Source of the DNA: Anaerolineaceae bacterium
GTDB lineage: Bacteria; Chloroflexota; Anaerolineae; Aggregatilineales; Phototrophicaceae
Direction of reading: 5' to 3'
NCBI GenBank assembly: GCA_028818375.1
Contig: JAPPOB010000007.1
Span: 164,490 to 228,489 of the forward strand
DNA: 64,000 nucleotides
Shown: piece by piece, positions 43,478 through 51,813 of the stretch
Layout: every line of letters begins with the position of its first letter
How positions within the stretch are numbered: position 1 is the stretch's first letter
Notes under the pieces: model-generated
Seen by the model: only the letters and a program-made list of their open reading frames with translations
Database searches by the model: none
Told to the model about the DNA's origin: nothing
Made by a program: the position numbers and the translations under genes

Positions 43478-44053
43478 CTAGCGTCTGCGTGAAGGCGCGG
43501 GACGCCTGAGGGCGAAGAACCAGATGAGCGCGCCCAGGGCCAGCATGGCGACCACCACCAGCAGCGCGCCCAGCAAAGACAGGCCGACACGGGGCAGCAA
43601 CTGCGACAGATTGCCTGCTCCCCGGGTCGGCGCGGCGGCCGTCGCCAGGGCTTGCTGCGGCGCGGCGTAGTCGATCAGCGTGGGCGCCCCGCCATCCTCA
43701 ATGCGGCGGGTGAAGATGACGCCGCCACCGGCCTGGCGCATGCTGTCGCTCACCAGCAGGGTGTATTCGCCGGATTGTAAAAACTGGAAACAGACCACAC
43801 CCTGGGCCGCCAGCGGGGAATCGTCCAGTTGGCCGCTCGCGACCACCAGACCGTCCCCGTCGCGCAGGTCGGCGCTGACTCCCGCCGTCAGCGGCGGCTC
43901 GCCCGGGTCGAGAGTCCCGTTGCCGTTGCGGTCCTCAAAGGAACGCAGGCAAAACTGCCCGCCACCATCCTGTGCCGGCAAGGGCGTCACGGCTGTCAGC
44001 AGCAGCAACCCCGCAATCAGGGGGAAAATGCGGGAGACGGGAGGGACGCGCAC
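43478..44053 (-). CDS. membrane protein with SdrD B-like domain
   Basis: 191 residues: signal peptide (RIFPLIAGLLLLTAVTPLPAQ), a short B-type domain (FEDRNGNGTLDPGEPPLTAG, calcium-binding type DxNxxG turn) and a C-terminal membrane helix (LLGALLVVVAMLALGALIWF) followed by Arg residues. This is the topology of surface-anchored proteins. It begins with GTG right after the stop of the preceding LysM gene, which has the same domain type, so they form an operon. Confidence 0.75.
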   Translation of the reverse strand: MRVPPVSRIFPLIAGLLLLTAVTPLPAQDGGGQFCLRSFEDRNGNGTLDPGEPPLTAGVSADLRDGDGLVVASGQLDDSPLAAQGVVCFQFLQSGEYTLLVSDSMRQAGGGVIFTRRIEDGGAPTLIDYAAPQQALATAAAPTRGAGNLSQLLPRVGLSLLGALLVVVAMLALGALIWFFALRRPAPSRRR

Positions 44054-44054
44054 G

Positions 44055-45623
44055 TCAGCGACGCCGCAGCGACAGCGTCAGGGCGCCTCCGGCGATCAGG
44101 GCCAGCCCTGCCATGCCGAAGGCGACGTAACCCAGGTTGGCCAACAGGACGTCCAGCGGCCCTGCCGTGCTGTCCGGAACGATGTCGTCGCTGAAGACGT
44201 GCACCTCGTCCGGCGCCGGCGCCACAGGGGGCTGCAGGCCCGCGGCCGCGCCAACCGCGACATCCAGGCGCGCGCCAGTGGGCAGGCTTAACTGCATTTG
44301 CCCCGGCGCCGTCAGCCCGTAGCCTTCGGGCGCGATGATCTCCAGCAGCCAGGCCCCGCCCACCAGGTCCTCAAAGCAGCTGGCTTCCTCGCCGGTGGCC
44401 ATGCGGGCCGGGTCACCGGCGCCGATCAATTGCAGCAGACCGCTGGCCAGGGCAGTCTCGTCCGGCTCGCGCAGGCGGTTGCGGTTGACGTCGTCGAACA
44501 GGGTCACGCAGACGCTGGCGCGCATGGCCAGCGGGTCCATGGCGGGCAGGGCCGCGACGGAGACCGGCGCGGGCGCAAGGTCCGCGGCGGCGGCGGCGGT
44601 AACGGCCCGGCGTGAGCCAGGCCGGCCACCACTGTCGACGACGCGATCCGGCGCGGGTTCGGGGGCCGTCTCTGCCGGCGCTTCCTCCACCGCAGCGGCG
44701 CGCTCCTCAGGCGCGCTGCCGCCGCCGCCGCGGCGCACGAGGATACGCTGGCCGACGCTGATGATGCGCGGGTTGGTGATTTCAGGGTTGAGCGCCAGCA
44801 ACTCGGGGCGCGTCAGATCGTAGGCGACGGCAATGCTGTCGATGGTGTTGCCGGGCCGCACGACGTGCACGAGGGAGCCATCATCTTCCGCCTGCTGGGG
44901 CGCCACGAAAGGCACCTGAGGCGGCACCGTGGGCGCCGGCGCGGCCGCTTCGACGCCGGCAACCGCGCCACCCGGCCCGCCGCCGGCCAGCGACACGTTG
45001 TCCCAGTAGGTCTTGTTGAGTTCGGCGACGCTTGCCTGGGTCGAATACAGGAAGAGTGTCGCGGTCGGGCCAGTGACGGTCGCGTTGACCGTGACCTGCA
45101 GCCACCTGTCATGCGGCTGCGACCAGTTCGACCAGACGATGTCGGCGTCATTCGGGTTGTTGCCGCCATTGGGGTCCACGCCGATGCGCGTCTGCGAGCC
45201 GGATTCGATGGCCGATCCGCAGACGCCGCTGCCGCCGTGGTTGCAGGCCCGGACATGCGACCAGGCGCTGGCCGTCACATTGCTGTTCGCCGCCACGCTG
45301 ACTTGCTGATAGACGGCGACGGTGCAGGTCACGTAGCCGCAATCGATCGCCAGAGCGCGGCTGCCTTCCTGCGGGTTGGGGCCGGGACCGGGATGCGGCT
45401 GAATGTCCACCTTGTCGGCGCGGTTGTAGAAATCTTCGGCATCGCCGCTGTGAGGATGCAACCAGATGTTCCAGCCACCCGGCACGCGAATGGGCTTTTC
45501 GCCCTCGCGGATGCTGATGTAGTTGCCTTGCATGCCAGGGTTCTGCAACAGTTGTTCCTGGGCAAGCAGTGGCAGCGCCTGCAACAGGCAACACAGGAGC
45601 AACAGGGTCGTCAATGACCGCAT
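44055..45623 (-). CDS. secreted LysM and SdrD B-like domain surface protein
   Basis: 522 residues from the ATG at 45623 (GGAG upstream; a GTG three codons earlier is also possible). Signal peptide LTTLLLLCCLLQALPLLAQ; residues 25-215 look like a carbohydrate-binding beta-sandwich (LQNPGMQGNYIS, YWDNVSLAGG). A LysM domain follows near 255-300 (HVVRPGNTIDSIAVAYDLTR, LNPEITNPRIISVGQRILV), then an Ala/Pro-rich spacer, a B-type domain (LFDDVNRNRLREPDE) and a C-terminal membrane helix. LysM suggests binding to peptidoglycan or another N-acetylglucosamine polymer. Confidence 0.82.
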   Translation of the reverse strand: MRSLTTLLLLCCLLQALPLLAQEQLLQNPGMQGNYISIREGEKPIRVPGGWNIWLHPHSGDAEDFYNRADKVDIQPHPGPGPNPQEGSRALAIDCGYVTCTVAVYQQVSVAANSNVTASAWSHVRACNHGGSGVCGSAIESGSQTRIGVDPNGGNNPNDADIVWSNWSQPHDRWLQVTVNATVTGPTATLFLYSTQASVAELNKTYWDNVSLAGGGPGGAVAGVEAAAPAPTVPPQVPFVAPQQAEDDGSLVHVVRPGNTIDSIAVAYDLTRPELLALNPEITNPRIISVGQRILVRRGGGGSAPEERAAAVEEAPAETAPEPAPDRVVDSGGRPGSRRAVTAAAAADLAPAPVSVAALPAMDPLAMRASVCVTLFDDVNRNRLREPDETALASGLLQLIGAGDPARMATGEEASCFEDLVGGAWLLEIIAPEGYGLTAPGQMQLSLPTGARLDVAVGAAAGLQPPVAPAPDEVHVFSDDIVPDSTAGPLDVLLANLGYVAFGMAGLALIAGGALTLSLRRR

Positions 45624-45683
45624 CGCTTGCACTCCATTCCGGGGGCGGGGGGCGGCATCTGCTCTCCGCCCGACCCTGCAGCG

Positions 45684-45712
45684 AGTATAATACAGGCAGG
45701 GTGGCGCGGCAA
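45684..45712 (-). promoter_or_regulatory. promoter of the LysM protein gene
   Basis: On the minus strand TTGCCG (45712-45707), 17 bp, TATACT (45689-45684). On the plus strand a TATAAT at 45686-45691 overlaps it and may serve the divergent glycosyltransferase gene. Confidence 0.55.
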
Positions 45713-45741
45713 TGCGGCGTCGCCCGGCCCGCCACTGACCA

Positions 45742-46929
45742 ATGCTGGCGCTTCAGACGATGAACATTCTGCACCTTACCCCCTACCATGCCCCGGCCTG
45801 GGCCTACGGCGGCGTACCGCGCGCGGTGCAGGGCCTGGCGCGGGCCCAGCAACGCCGCGGCCACCGCGTCACCGTGCTAACGAGCGATTCCCTCGCCGCC
45901 GGTCAGCGCCACCCCGGCCCCGCCGACGAGCTCTGCGACGGCGTGCGTGTCTTGCGCGTTCCCAACGCGCTGCCCTGGCTGCGCGACCGTTTCAATCTCT
46001 CCACGACGCTGCGCATGCGACCGCTGGCGCGCGGGCTCTTGCCGGAGATGGACGTCGTCCACTGTCACGAACTGCGTACCCTGGAGAATCTGCTGGTGAC
46101 GCCGCTGGCGCAGGCAGTCGGGCTGCCCCTGGTGCTCTCACCCCACGGCACGCTCAGCCACGCCACCGGCCGCGGCCGTTTCAAGGCGCTCTGGGACCGC
46201 GTCGCCGGGCCCACCCTCGCGCAGCGCTTCAGCCACGTCATCGCCCTTTCGGAGGCAGAAGTTGCCGAGCTGAGCGCGCTCTGGCCCGCCGGGACGCCCG
46301 TCAGCGTCATTCCCAACGGTATCGACCCGGGAGAATTCGCCGACCTGGGCGACGGCGGCACCTTTCGCAAGGCCTGGCGGACGGGCGACGGCCCGCTGTG
46401 TCTGTTCATGGGCCGCCTGCACGAACGCAAGGGACTGCAGGCGCTGGTCGAGGCCTTTCGCAGGACAGGACGCCCGGACGCCAGACTGGTCATCGCCGGG
46501 CCCGACGAGGGCATGCGCGCCCGTCTCGAAGCCCTGCAGGACGGACGCCTGCTGTTTACCGGCCTGCTGACCGGTCGGGAACGCCTGGACGCCCTGGCCG
46601 CGGCGGACCTGCTGGCGCTGCCCGCCCGCGGCGAAGGCCTGCCCATGGCGGCGCTGGAGGCCATGGGCGCCGGCCTGCCGCTGGTCCTGGCGCCAGGCTG
46701 CAACCTGCCCCAGGCGGTGAGCCGCGGCGCGGCGCTGGAAGTGATGCCTCAGCCCGCCCCGCTGGCGCAGGCGCTTGAATGCCTGCTGGCAGACCCTGCG
46801 CTGCAGTCGCAGATGGGAAGCCGGGGGCGCGCCCTGGTCAACGAGTGCTTCACCTGGGAGCGTATCGCCCGGCGCTGTGAGGCCGTCTACCGCTCCTTGA
46901 TATCCGGGCGGCAGCAGCCTGTGTTATAG
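45742..46929 (+). CDS. glycosyltransferase family 4-type enzyme
   Basis: 395 residues of the GT-B fold. N-terminal part: MNILHLTPYHAPAWAYGGVP, then VVHCHELRTLENLLVTPLAQ. C-terminal donor-binding part: VSVIPNGIDPGEFADLGDG, LFMGRLHERKGLQALVEAFR and the E-x7-E motif in ARGEGLPMAALEAMGAGLPL. It transfers a sugar from a nucleotide or lipid donor in glycan synthesis. ATGs at 45742 and 45760 are both possible; neither has a strong ribosome-binding site. Confidence 0.93.
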   Translation: MLALQTMNILHLTPYHAPAWAYGGVPRAVQGLARAQQRRGHRVTVLTSDSLAAGQRHPGPADELCDGVRVLRVPNALPWLRDRFNLSTTLRMRPLARGLLPEMDVVHCHELRTLENLLVTPLAQAVGLPLVLSPHGTLSHATGRGRFKALWDRVAGPTLAQRFSHVIALSEAEVAELSALWPAGTPVSVIPNGIDPGEFADLGDGGTFRKAWRTGDGPLCLFMGRLHERKGLQALVEAFRRTGRPDARLVIAGPDEGMRARLEALQDGRLLFTGLLTGRERLDALAAADLLALPARGEGLPMAALEAMGAGLPLVLAPGCNLPQAVSRGAALEVMPQPAPLAQALECLLADPALQSQMGSRGRALVNECFTWERIARRCEAVYRSLISGRQQPVL

Positions 46930-46930
46930 T
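46922..46930 (+). promoter_or_regulatory. extended -10 promoter of ftsK
   Basis: TG-T-TATAGT (46922-46930), 35 nt before the ftsK ATG. The surrounding CCTGTGTTATAGTTCC closely matches CCTGTGTTATACTTCC before the PhyH gene at 55900. Confidence 0.45.
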
Positions 46931-46964
46931 TCCTTCACTCGCATGGGAAGCTGCGGGTGCTGCC

Positions 46965-49900
46965 ATGGCCGACAACGACGAACTCGAATATTACGACGAC
47001 GACGACATCCGTGACCAGATCCCCGATGACGACGGACAGGACGAAGGGGGCGGGGAACGGTCAGCGCCGCCGACTCCGGTAAGGCCGCTGCAGACCTCGT
47101 CTCGTCAGCCCGCCGCCCGACCGCCGGCGCGGCCGCCTCGTCCCCTGCCCCGTCAGCCGCAGGGTGGGCCGCCACCCGAAACCGGCGCGCAATCCTCGTC
47201 GCCGCCGCCGCGCAGGGCCAGGCCAACTCCCGCCAGTTCGTCACCTCCGCCGCAGGACTGGCCTGCGGCCTCTGAGTCGGAGTACCAGCCTCGCATCGTA
47301 CACAGTCGACCCGGTGAACCCCTGCGCGACCTCTCTCCGCCGCCACCGACGCCGACGCCTGACGCGGATACGCCTGGCCGCCTCGCCCGTCTGCTGCGCC
47401 GCAGCCGGCGACAGGATTCGCAGCCCGGGGCGCAGCGACCAGACCGCCTGCAGGCCCTGCGCGCCCGTCTGCCGGATATCGGCGTTCCCGACCTCCTGGG
47501 GGATCTGGCGCAACGCGCGGGTGGCGCCTGGCGTCTGCCGCTGCCAGGCCGTCGGGAGCAGGAACCGGCGCGCCAGGGCGGCGGGGCGCGCAGGCGGCGT
47601 CGCAACAACAGCAAGGCGCCCCGGCTTGGCGGCAGCGGCCTGACTCTGGACAACAAGCTGGACATCCTCGGCGTGTTGCTGGTGCTGGCCTCACTGGCGC
47701 TTTTTCTCAGCAGCCTCTCCACCATCCGCGGCCAGTTAACCCAGGTGGTCAACACCTTCCTTGGCAACTCCTTCGGCTGGGGCGCGCTCGCCGTGCCGCT
47801 GCTGTTCTTCGCCATCGGCGCCTGGCTGATCGTCCGTCACTTCGGCAGCGAGGCCCCGGTCGTCAACCCGCTGCGCGTGGCCGGCGGGGCCCTGTTCTTT
47901 GTCGGCCTGCTGCTTTTCTTCCAGTTTGTGGACAGCTTCAACCCGAGCTACTCCAGCATCGACCTCTCCGACCCTGTGCGGCTGCGCCTGCAACTGGAAC
48001 TTTCTTGGAACGCGGGCCGCGGCGGCGGTTATGCCGGCGCGGAGCTTTACTACCTGCTGGTCACCGGCCTCGGCGAGGTCGGTATGCTGGTCAGCACGAC
48101 AGGTCTGTTGCTGATCGGCGCCATGTTCGCCCTGCAGATCTCGGTGGCGGACCTGGCCGCCCTGGCCAGCCGCGGCTGGCGGCGCCTGAAAAACGCCCGC
48201 GAACGGCGCGCCCGCCAGCGGGAGGAGCGGCGACAGGCAGCCCGCGCCGCGATCCTTCAGGCAAGGGCAACGGGCGCCGTCGCCGCGGATGACGAGCCGC
48301 GCTCGATCCCGATTACGATGGGCGGCCGCACGGTAAAGGCCGTGGTGAGCGAGCAGCAATCGGACGCCTCCGCCTGGTCGGGACTGCGCGCCCTGGCGTC
48401 GCGGCTGCGCGCCGGGACGGCGGCGGCGCTTTCCGCGCTCAGGGGCGCCAACGAGCCCGCCCGGCTTCCTGACAACCCGCCCTCTCCCGCGCCGGCTGCC
48501 GACCTGGAGACCATGGCGCCGCCGCAGGAGGGCCTGCCTGCCTCCGCGCCGGCCGGGCCAGCGCCACCCCTTCACGAAGGCTTCCCTGCTGCGCCGGCAG
48601 AACGGCCGACGGCGGGGGCCGTCACAGCGCCGACGGAAGAGAAGGAGGAAGCGCCGCCACAGGTTCTGCCGCCAGCCGCGTCGCAACAACCCCTCGCGGC
48701 GGAGGCCCCGTCATCGGCGACAGTGGAGGAAAGGCCGCCGCGGATTCCGCCCTCGCCAACCTCGATGCGCCCCACCCTGGCCGCCGCGCCGCGCCGCCGC
48801 CCGCGCGACTGGCAACTGCCGGACCTGCGCAGTCTGCTCAACGTCGGTTCCGAATCCGACCTGGACCGCGAGATTCTGCTGGGCCGCGCGCGCACCATTG
48901 AGGAGACCCTGCAAAGTTTCGGTTCGCCCGGCCGCGTCGTGGAAGTCAACACCGGCCCGGTTATCACCCAGTTCGGCGTCGAGCCGGACTATTTGCTGAC
49001 GCGCGCCGGCAAGAAGACCCGCGTGAAGGTCGGCGCCATCGCCCAGCTGGACAAGGACCTGCAACTGGCGCTGGGTGCGAAGACGATTCGCATTGAGGCG
49101 CCGGTGCCGGGCAAGGGCTACGTCGGCATCGAGGTGCCCAACGCCCAGGCCGCCATCGTCAGCCTGCGCGACGTGATGGAATCCGAACCCTTCCGCGAGC
49201 TACAGGAAGGAGCCGCGCTGGCCATCGGCCTCGGCCAGAGTGTGGATGGCACGCCCGTCGCGGCCGACCTGGCCAGCATGCCGCATTTGCTCATCGCCGG
49301 CACCACCGGCTCCGGCAAGTCCGTGCTGGTCAACGCCATCATCGTCAGCCTGCTGGTCAACAACACGCCCGACAGGCTGCGCTTCATCATGGTCGACCCC
49401 AAGCGCGTGGAACTGACCAGCTACAACGGCGTGCCGCATCTGGTGGCGCCGGTGGTCGTCGACCTCGAGCGCACGCTGGGCGTGCTCAAATGGGTCACGC
49501 GCGAGATGGACGAGCGTTATCGCCGTTTCAGCGAGGCCGGGGCGCGCAATATCGAAGACTACAACCGCCACCTCAACAGCGACCAGGAGCGCATGCCCTA
49601 CATCGTCGTCGTCATCGACGAACTGGCGGACCTGATGATGCTGGCGCCGGACGAGACCGAACGCGTCATCACGCGCATTGCAGCCCTCGCGCGCGCCACC
49701 GGCATCCACCTCGTCATCGCCACCCAGCGCCCCTCGGTGGACGTCGTCACCGGCCTGATCAAGGCCAACTTCCCGGCGCGCATCGCCTTCGCCGTGGCCG
49801 GCGGCGTGGACAGCCGCGTCATCCTTGACCAGCCGGGGGCCGAACGTCTGCTGGGCAAGGGCGACATGCTTTACCTCAGCGGCAGCGCGCCGGCCGCCGC

Positions 49901-50378
49901 CCGACTGCAGGGCGTGCTGGTCTCACCGGAAGAAGTCGACAACATCACCGGTTACTGGAAGCGTCAGGCGCTGGACGAACCCGGCGCCACGCCGCTGCCG
50001 GACGTGGACGCGGGCGACGACGATGCGCCTGCGGATTCGCCCCCGGCGGACATGCCGCCCCTGCCGTCGCTGTCGCCGGACGCCGAAGCGAGAGCGGCGG
50101 CCTCGCAGCAGGCCCACCTCGCCTTCCCGGATTTCAGCGCCTGGGAGGAGGAAAAGGGCATCGAACTGCACGAGCGCGTCAGCGACGAGCGCGACGAACT
50201 CTACGAGCAGGCGGTGGAGATGGTGCGCCGCCTGAACAAGGCCTCGGTCTCGCTGCTGCAACGGCGCATGCGCATCGGCTACACGCGCGCCGCGCGCCTG
50301 ATCGACATGATGGAGGACCAGGGCGTCATCGGCCCGGCCCAAGACGGCAGCAAGCCGCGCGAGGTCCTGCCGGAGTGA
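46965..50378 (+). CDS. ftsK: FtsK/SpoIIIE DNA translocase
   Basis: 1137 residues. An acidic, Pro-rich cytoplasmic start (about 1-220) is followed by four membrane helices (about 230-390) and a second Pro/Ala-rich linker (about 410-610). The RecA-like motor then follows: Walker A IAGTTGSGKSVLVNAI near residue 780, Walker B YIVVVIDELADLMMLAP near 885, RATGIHLVIATQRPSVDVVT. The C-terminal gamma winged helix is ELYEQAVEMVRRLNKASVSL. It pumps DNA through the septum and helps resolve chromosome dimers. Its last 52 coding nt are duplicated at 51693. Confidence 0.95.
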   Translation: MADNDELEYYDDDDIRDQIPDDDGQDEGGGERSAPPTPVRPLQTSSRQPAARPPARPPRPLPRQPQGGPPPETGAQSSSPPPRRARPTPASSSPPPQDWPAASESEYQPRIVHSRPGEPLRDLSPPPPTPTPDADTPGRLARLLRRSRRQDSQPGAQRPDRLQALRARLPDIGVPDLLGDLAQRAGGAWRLPLPGRREQEPARQGGGARRRRRNNSKAPRLGGSGLTLDNKLDILGVLLVLASLALFLSSLSTIRGQLTQVVNTFLGNSFGWGALAVPLLFFAIGAWLIVRHFGSEAPVVNPLRVAGGALFFVGLLLFFQFVDSFNPSYSSIDLSDPVRLRLQLELSWNAGRGGGYAGAELYYLLVTGLGEVGMLVSTTGLLLIGAMFALQISVADLAALASRGWRRLKNARERRARQREERRQAARAAILQARATGAVAADDEPRSIPITMGGRTVKAVVSEQQSDASAWSGLRALASRLRAGTAAALSALRGANEPARLPDNPPSPAPAADLETMAPPQEGLPASAPAGPAPPLHEGFPAAPAERPTAGAVTAPTEEKEEAPPQVLPPAASQQPLAAEAPSSATVEERPPRIPPSPTSMRPTLAAAPRRRPRDWQLPDLRSLLNVGSESDLDREILLGRARTIEETLQSFGSPGRVVEVNTGPVITQFGVEPDYLLTRAGKKTRVKVGAIAQLDKDLQLALGAKTIRIEAPVPGKGYVGIEVPNAQAAIVSLRDVMESEPFRELQEGAALAIGLGQSVDGTPVAADLASMPHLLIAGTTGSGKSVLVNAIIVSLLVNNTPDRLRFIMVDPKRVELTSYNGVPHLVAPVVVDLERTLGVLKWVTREMDERYRRFSEAGARNIEDYNRHLNSDQERMPYIVVVIDELADLMMLAPDETERVITRIAALARATGIHLVIATQRPSVDVVTGLIKANFPARIAFAVAGGVDSRVILDQPGAERLLGKGDMLYLSGSAPAAARLQGVLVSPEEVDNITGYWKRQALDEPGATPLPDVDAGDDDAPADSPPADMPPLPSLSPDAEARAAASQQAHLAFPDFSAWEEEKGIELHERVSDERDELYEQAVEMVRRLNKASVSLLQRRMRIGYTRAARLIDMMEDQGVIGPAQDGSKPREVLPE

Positions 50379-50382
50379 GGGT
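50327..50382 (+). repeat. direct repeat A: 3' end of ftsK
   Basis: The last coding bases of ftsK plus the stop and four more nt (CATCGGCCCGGCCCA...GAGTGAGGGT). It recurs at 51693-51748 with one mismatch in 56 nt. It is in frame with ftsK, so this is the original copy. Confidence 0.92.
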
Positions 50383-50432
50383 CGAGCCTTTCGTGTACTG
50401 TGAACCGCTTCAGTTGGTCATAAAACCAGATA

Positions 50433-50461
50433 TTGACTGGAAAGATGGGTTTTGAGATACT
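50433..50461 (+). promoter_or_regulatory. promoter of the two-gene cassette
   Basis: TTGACT (50433-50438), 17 bp, GATACT (50456-50461), 24 nt before the chosen ATG. It lies just inside repeat A and belongs to the AT-richer inserted DNA. Confidence 0.6.
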
Positions 50462-50485
50462 AGAACATATGAGCGGGAGATGATG

Positions 50486-50917
50486 ATGGACAGAAAAGAC
50501 TGGCTGCTGTTAGTCATTGCAGCTGCGGAGGGCGATCTCCTTTCGCCCGTCCAGTTACAGAAATCCATGTTCCTTCTTGGCGAGGAACAAAAAAGCGCGG
50601 TTGGCAAGGGGTTCTACAATTTCATTCCCTATGCCTATGGCCCATTTTGTGTGGATCTGTATCACGATGCTGAAGACCTGGAGCGACAAGGGCTTGTTTC
50701 AATTCATCTAAATTTGAGTGGTCGGTGGCGGGAGTATCGTGCAACGCCAGCCGGTGTTGAACGTGCCAGAGAAATTGGCGAGTGTACCAACAAGCAGGTT
50801 GTTGATTATGTAAGCCGGACCGTGAACTGGATCAAAGGGATGAGTTTTCATCAGCTTGTCAAGGAAATCTACGATAAATATCCCGCCTACCGCAAACACA
50901 GCGTGTTTCAGGATTGA
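50486..50917 (+). CDS. SocA/Panacea- or YwgA-like protein, possible antitoxin or regulator
   Basis: 143 residues from the third of three tandem ATGs (50486), 7 nt after GGAG. The sequence LLLVIAAAEGDLLSPVQLQK, then SMFLLGEEQ, YNFIPYAYGPFCVDLYHDAE and DLERQGLVSI resembles the SocA/Panacea and YwgA-like families, which pair with varied toxins and can act as antitoxins or adaptors. A helical C-terminus follows (VVDYVSRTVNWIKGMSFHQL). It is followed after 3 nt by the proteasome-type gene; both lie between the two ftsK repeats. Low GC compared with ftsK. Confidence 0.6.
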   Translation: MDRKDWLLLVIAAAEGDLLSPVQLQKSMFLLGEEQKSAVGKGFYNFIPYAYGPFCVDLYHDAEDLERQGLVSIHLNLSGRWREYRATPAGVERAREIGECTNKQVVDYVSRTVNWIKGMSFHQLVKEIYDKYPAYRKHSVFQD

Positions 50918-50920
50918 CTC

Positions 50921-51640
50921 GTGACACTTGTCATCGGCACCAAGTGTCGTAACGGAATTGTAATTGGCGCGGATAGCATGGCTACCTTGGGAGGCCCTGT
51001 AAGTGTTCAACAAAGCAATTCAAAAATTCGTGTCTACGACAAGAACGTAATTGTAGGAATTTCCGGATCCCACGGCATGAGTCAGATAGAGTTGGACAGT
51101 CTGGAGGGGCATTGGCAGACTGAAGTAGTTAACAAGAGCAAGAGCGACGCCAAGTTGTTCATATCACAGACGGCGTTTGCTGCCACACTCCCCTACATAA
51201 ATCTTTCCAAGACTCTACTGAACGGACAAGTGGATCAGAATCTGTTTACCGGTCTGCTGGTAGCGGCTCCAATTTGCAAAGAACCTGTGTTGCTATCTTA
51301 TGACGAGCAAAAGTCCGTCATGGAAGCAGATGACAGTATCTTCTTTCTGTCTCAGGGATCGGGTACACCGATGGCAACACCCTTTTTGAAGTTCATTGAC
51401 CGGATTTTCTGGAACGGAAAGCCACCACAGACAATCGTCGACGGTGTTTTTGGCGTTCTTTGGGCTCTGCACCATGTCATTGAAACTAACGCAACAATGG
51501 GGGTTGGGGGCGACGCTAACATCGCTGTACTTGAGAAAGCCCAAAATGACGAATGGAAAGCCCGAATTTTGGAAAAGGAAGAACTGCTAGAACATCAAAA
51601 CAGAGTGATGGATGCAGAAAAAACCATAGGAAATTACTGA
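50921..51640 (+). CDS. proteasome beta-subunit-like N-terminal threonine hydrolase
   Basis: 239 residues starting GTG ACA: after Met removal the first residue is Thr, the nucleophile of the proteasome Ntn-hydrolase fold. MTLVIGTKCRNGIVIGADSM contains the T1, the following strands and the D17-equivalent in GADS. The lysine in NSKIRVYDKNVIVGISGSHG fits K33 and the gly-rich strand. The middle resembles beta subunits (FTGLLVAAPICKEPVLLSYD, FFLSQGSGTPMATPFLKFID). No alpha subunit, ATPase or Pup gene is nearby. Together with its SocA-like partner and the flanking repeats it may be a mobile defence or toxin-antitoxin-like module. Confidence 0.72.
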   Translation: MTLVIGTKCRNGIVIGADSMATLGGPVSVQQSNSKIRVYDKNVIVGISGSHGMSQIELDSLEGHWQTEVVNKSKSDAKLFISQTAFAATLPYINLSKTLLNGQVDQNLFTGLLVAAPICKEPVLLSYDEQKSVMEADDSIFFLSQGSGTPMATPFLKFIDRIFWNGKPPQTIVDGVFGVLWALHHVIETNATMGVGGDANIAVLEKAQNDEWKARILEKEELLEHQNRVMDAEKTIGNY

Positions 51641-51692
51641 TCTCCAGTTGAGTTTGACACAAGTTGCAAACCACGTGTCTACTTGTGCGCAA

Positions 51693-51748
51693 CATCGGCC
51701 CGGCCCAGGACGGCAGCAAGCCGCGCGAGGTCCTGCCGGAGTGAGGGT
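51693..51748 (+). repeat. direct repeat B: duplicated 3' end of ftsK
   Basis: 56 nt matching 50327-50382 with a single A/G difference. It includes the ftsK stop context but no upstream ftsK sequence. The 1,366-bp segment from A to B holds the two-gene cassette. Confidence 0.92.
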
Positions 51749-51751
51749 TAT

Positions 51752-51780
51752 TTCAAACGGGGAACCGGTCGTGTTAGACT
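51752..51780 (+). promoter_or_regulatory. promoter of the BglII-like R-M operon
   Basis: TTCAAA (51752-51757), 17 bp, TAGACT (51775-51780), with TG one base before the -10. It begins 4 nt after repeat B and lies 33 nt before the methylase ATG. Confidence 0.45.
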
Positions 51781-51813
51781 GTCCCCTGAAAATGCAGAGA
51801 CTTGACAATCAGC

